Source: JBOGEN01 sp050743265
GTDB lineage: Bacteria; Actinomycetota; Actinomycetes; JBOGEN01
DNA: 41,500 bases
Direction: 5' to 3'
Assembly: GCA_050743265.1 (NCBI GenBank)
Contig: JBOGEN010000111.1
Location: 1 to 41,500, forward strand
The notes under the pieces: model-generated
Told to the model about the DNA's origin: nothing
The model's database searches: none
Seen by the model: only the letters and a program-made list of their open reading frames with translations
Shown here: piece by piece, positions 39,684-41,500 of the stretch
Layout: every line of letters begins with the position of its first letter
Position numbering within the stretch: position 1 is the stretch's first letter
Program-made: the position numbers and the translations under genes

Positions 39684-40544
39684 ATGAGCGAAGCAGCGAG
39701 TGACCGCAGGGGCACCAGGCCTCGTGCCAGGGTCCGCCGAGACGTCCGGCGCACACACGAGGCGTCGGACGACGATGCCACGGCCGAGTTGGAGCGTCAC
39801 GAGCCCGGGCTCGGGCCGGTGGCGGCAAGCGAGGAGCCGGACGTCCTCCTCGACGTCCCCATCCTCAAGGTCGACGAGATCACCCTGGAGGTCGACGAGC
39901 TCCGGGCGCACGTCATGCTACAGGCCGAGGTCTCCGACCTTCTCAAGCTCAACGTCGGCGCGGACGTCCTCCTCCGTGGTGTGTCGCTCGGCATCAAGGG
40001 GGTGGAGGCGCAGGCGCTGCTCAAAGTACGGCTCGACAACGTCGCCGCGATTCTCGACCGGGTACTGAGGACCGTTGACCGCCACCCGGAGATCCTCGAA
40101 CAGGTGACGCGGGGCGTCGGCGAGCTGGCACGAGGCGCGGGCCAGGCCGTCGAGGAAGTCGGGGGGAGTGCTGGAGAGGCCGTCGAGTTCGTCGGAAAGA
40201 CGACTGGGAAGGCGCTCGGGGACACGGCCAGCGAGGCCGGCTCGGGTGCCGGCCAGGCACTCGGACGGGCCGGGGAGGGCGTCGTAGACGCCGCCGAGGG
40301 TGTGAGCGAGGCCGCCGGCGGAGCAGCACAGGGCGCGGTGGAGAGCGCGGGCAAGGCCGCTAAGGGCGTGGCCGGGACCGCCGACAGAGCACCTGAGAGC
40401 GACGACGAGGTTGCCCCGGGAGCGCGAGCGACCGCCTCGGGTCGCCGCGGCACGAAGGGCACTGCCCCCCGACGGGGCCAGACGAGGCGCTCGCGCCCCG
40501 TGAAGCGCTCACAGCCTGAACAGCGCCAGTACCGTCGCTCCTGA
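39684..40544 (+). CDS. Uncharacterised protein, conserved core plus Gly/Ala/Glu amphipathic repeats
   Basis: 286 residues from the ATG at 39684 with GGAGG 9 bp upstream. There is no signal peptide. Residues of about 50-150 form a regular strand/helix core: VLLDVPILKVDEITLEVDEL, HVMLQAEVSDLLKLNVGADVLL, GIKGVEAQALLKVRLDNVAAILDRVLRTVDRHPEIL. The next 100 residues are Gly/Ala/Glu/Lys-rich with repeated GxAxxAxExxG-like steps (GQAVEEVGGSAGEAVEFVGK), resembling amphipathic LEA-like helices. The tail is very basic (RRGQTRRSRPVKRS), which suggests binding to nucleic acid or membrane phosphate. I do not recognise a function. It lies 25 bp before another small unknown gene with an ideal ribosome site, so they are likely one operon. 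Confidence 0.8.
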   Translation: MSEAASDRRGTRPRARVRRDVRRTHEASDDDATAELERHEPGLGPVAASEEPDVLLDVPILKVDEITLEVDELRAHVMLQAEVSDLLKLNVGADVLLRGVSLGIKGVEAQALLKVRLDNVAAILDRVLRTVDRHPEILEQVTRGVGELARGAGQAVEEVGGSAGEAVEFVGKTTGKALGDTASEAGSGAGQALGRAGEGVVDAAEGVSEAAGGAAQGAVESAGKAAKGVAGTADRAPESDDEVAPGARATASGRRGTKGTAPRRGQTRRSRPVKRSQPEQRQYRRS

Positions 40545-40569
40545 GCGCCGCACACCCAGGAGGGTGCCG

Positions 40570-40839
40570 ATGGCCCGACCACGCCGACCCGAGAGCGCAG
40601 ACGTCGAGCTCACCGCGACAGTGAGGGCACGGGAGCTTCGCTTCGAAGAGGCCCCGGAGACGCGCGTCGAGTTCACCGGCGAGCCCGGCCACGAGTCAGC
40701 CAACGGCAGTGATCGAGCGAATCTGCCGGAACACGTCGAACCGTGGGTCACATACCGCGACGTCCGCGTCGACTACCGGCTTGCGGCACGGGTGCTCGAC
40801 CCGACCGACCGCTCGGAGCCGGGTTCCGTTGACGAGTGA
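40570..40839 (+). CDS. Small uncharacterised protein (89 residues)
   Basis: The ATG at 40570 has AGGAGG 6 bp upstream, an ideal site, so this is preferred over the GTG at 40564. A single compact domain: VELTATVRARELRFEEAPET, ENLPEHVEP-like segment (ANLPEHVEPWVTYRDV), and RVDYRLAARV. There are no membrane segments or Cys. I think similar short proteins occur in other actinobacteria, but I know of no assigned function. Its place directly behind the gene at 39684 implies that they work together. Confidence 0.75.
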   Translation: MARPRRPESADVELTATVRARELRFEEAPETRVEFTGEPGHESANGSDRANLPEHVEPWVTYRDVRVDYRLAARVLDPTDRSEPGSVDE

Positions 40840-40876
40840 CCATCGGACGCTCTGCTGACCTGCGCCTATGCCCCTC

Positions 40877-40923
40877 TGGGGCGGGCCAGGCTCGAACCAG
40901 CGGCCCCTCGCTTGTCAGGCCGG
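40877..40923 (-). pseudogene. tRNA 3'-half-like relic
   Basis: On the minus strand a CTGACAA anticodon-type loop (would be GAC, Val) is followed by GCGAG, a 5-nt variable loop, a T-arm GCTGG-TTCGAGC-CTGGC (pairs if two G-U are allowed; loop fits the conserved TTCRANY form), then CCGCCCC and A. The matching 5' half (GGGGCGG and D-arm) is absent upstream. It could be the 3' part of a tRNA left by an integrated element, or chance. Confidence 0.4.
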
Positions 40924-41062
40924 TCTTGGTCGGTAGCAGCGGTCGCGGGGTGCGCCGAAGCGTCTCCGGGAGATCCGCGGCTGATGGCGACTGCTGTCCT
41001 TCGCTGCTGTACGGGCAGGGAGAGGCCAGCCATCGAGGTGGGGAAGCGGGCTCTGACCTGGG

Positions 41063-41136
41063 TGGAGCTGAGGGGATTTGAACCCCTGACCCCCTCGATG
41101 CGAACGAGGTGCGCTACCGGACTGCGCTACAGCCCC
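41063..41136 (-). tRNA. tRNA-Ala (anticodon CGC)
   Basis: 74 nt. Acceptor GGGGCTG pairs with CAGCTCC and contains the G3-U70 wobble that defines tRNA-Ala; discriminator A73. Anticodon arm CCTCG-TTCGCAT-CGAGG gives CGC. T-arm is AGGGG-TTCAAAT-CCCCT. CCA is not encoded. D-arm GCGC-AGTCCGGTA-GCGC is regular. Confidence 0.95.
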
Positions 41137-41220
41137 AAGACCGCCTCGACGATACCAAACAGCCCGCGACGGCCTTCTGGCCCGCGGAGTCCCTGCGGAC
41201 GCTGACCGGCCTGCGGCTCG

Positions 41221-41500
41221 CTACTCGTTGGCGGCGCGACGCTGCTGCTGTAGCTCGTGCTCAGAGCCCGCCTCGGCCGGCGAGGTCTCCTCGGCGACGG
41301 GGTGTCCGTCGTCCGCCACGGCACCCGGGTCGTTCGCCTCACGCCAGCCCTCGGCCCAGAACCCGGGGCGGGACAGGTCGATCGTCCGCGCGGGCGAGGG
41401 TGCGGCCGGCTTGGTCACGTACGTCGGCGGCGGGATGCTCACCGGCTGCCACGCCGGGCCGCGGTCGTCCGGCGTCTCCCAGGCCGCGGCGGGCGCGGCC
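41221..41500 (-). CDS. C-terminal end of an uncharacterised protein (runs off the right edge)
   Basis: At least 92 residues of open frame continue to the window edge; the GTG at 41442 is probably internal, since the codons upstream (WETPDDRGPAWQPVSIPPPTYV) keep the same character. The segment PPPTYVTKPAAPSPARTIDLSRPGFW matches a pattern I associate with the C-termini of actinobacterial membrane-linked proteins of unknown function: proline-rich, then a short TIDL box. The tail is acidic and Gln-rich and looks disordered. The N-terminal part is needed to say more. Confidence 0.65.
   Translation of the reverse strand, partial: AAPAAAWETPDDRGPAWQPVSIPPPTYVTKPAAPSPARTIDLSRPGFWAEGWREANDPGAVADDGHPVAEETSPAEAGSEHELQQQRRAANE

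Overview
The window comes from a high-GC Gram-positive bacterium (Actinomycetota). This rests on the GC-rich, strongly codon-biased genes, frequent GTG/TTG starts, 4-bp ATGA/GTGA overlaps inside operons, and gene orders typical of actinobacteria: glmU-prs-rplY-pth next to tRNA-Gln; rpfB-rsmA-ispE-ABC-F; and rsmI-metG-tatD facing a protein O-mannosyltransferase. The family cannot be fixed from sequence alone. Micrococcales or Propionibacteriales would both fit.

Left part (1-11.9 kb): an exopolysaccharide (EPS)/surface-glycan locus. Two secreted right-handed beta-helix paralogs read rightward (144-2545). They converge on a leftward assembly operon running from 11515 down to 2570: polyprenyl-phosphate sugar-1-P transferase, two GT2 glycosyltransferases, Wzx-like flippase, Wzz-like protein, O-antigen-polymerase/ligase-like protein, FkbM methyltransferase, a 28-codon bridging ORF and a sulfotransferase-like gene of clearly lower GC. 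Most of the junctions are stop/start overlaps, so the genes are probably translationally coupled. The operon is preceded by a 380-bp gene-free stretch with a candidate promoter and operator and a long structured leader.

Middle part (11.9-31.1 kb): housekeeping core. Peptidyl-tRNA hydrolase, L25/Ctc, PRPP synthase and GlmU form one leftward block behind a tRNA-Gln. Next is an unusual protein with four HTH units and a LAGLIDADG-like C-terminal domain. A rightward acyl-CoA desaturase-TetR-MarR group has a conspicuous direct/inverted-repeat operator in front. It is followed by comB, then a leftward run rpfB-rsmA-ispE-ABC-F whose leader can form competing hairpins, and then tatD, metG and rsmI. 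A GT39 mannosyltransferase diverges from rsmI.

Right part (31.1-41.5 kb): HelD-type RNA polymerase-associated helicase, GMC oxidoreductase, cyclase-family hydrolase, a secreted M43 metalloprotease, a secreted GH25 lysozyme with three Ig-like repeats, a two-gene operon of unknown function, a tRNA 3'-half-like relic, tRNA-Ala(CGC), and the C-terminal end of a gene that runs off the right edge.

The most rewarding places to look again are the rpfB leader, the four-HTH protein beside tRNA-Gln, the 28-codon ORF that joins the EPS operon to the low-GC transferase, the desaturase operator, the 15-bp repeat at a stop/start junction, and the tRNA 3'-half. No insertion sequences, phage genes or CRISPR arrays were seen.
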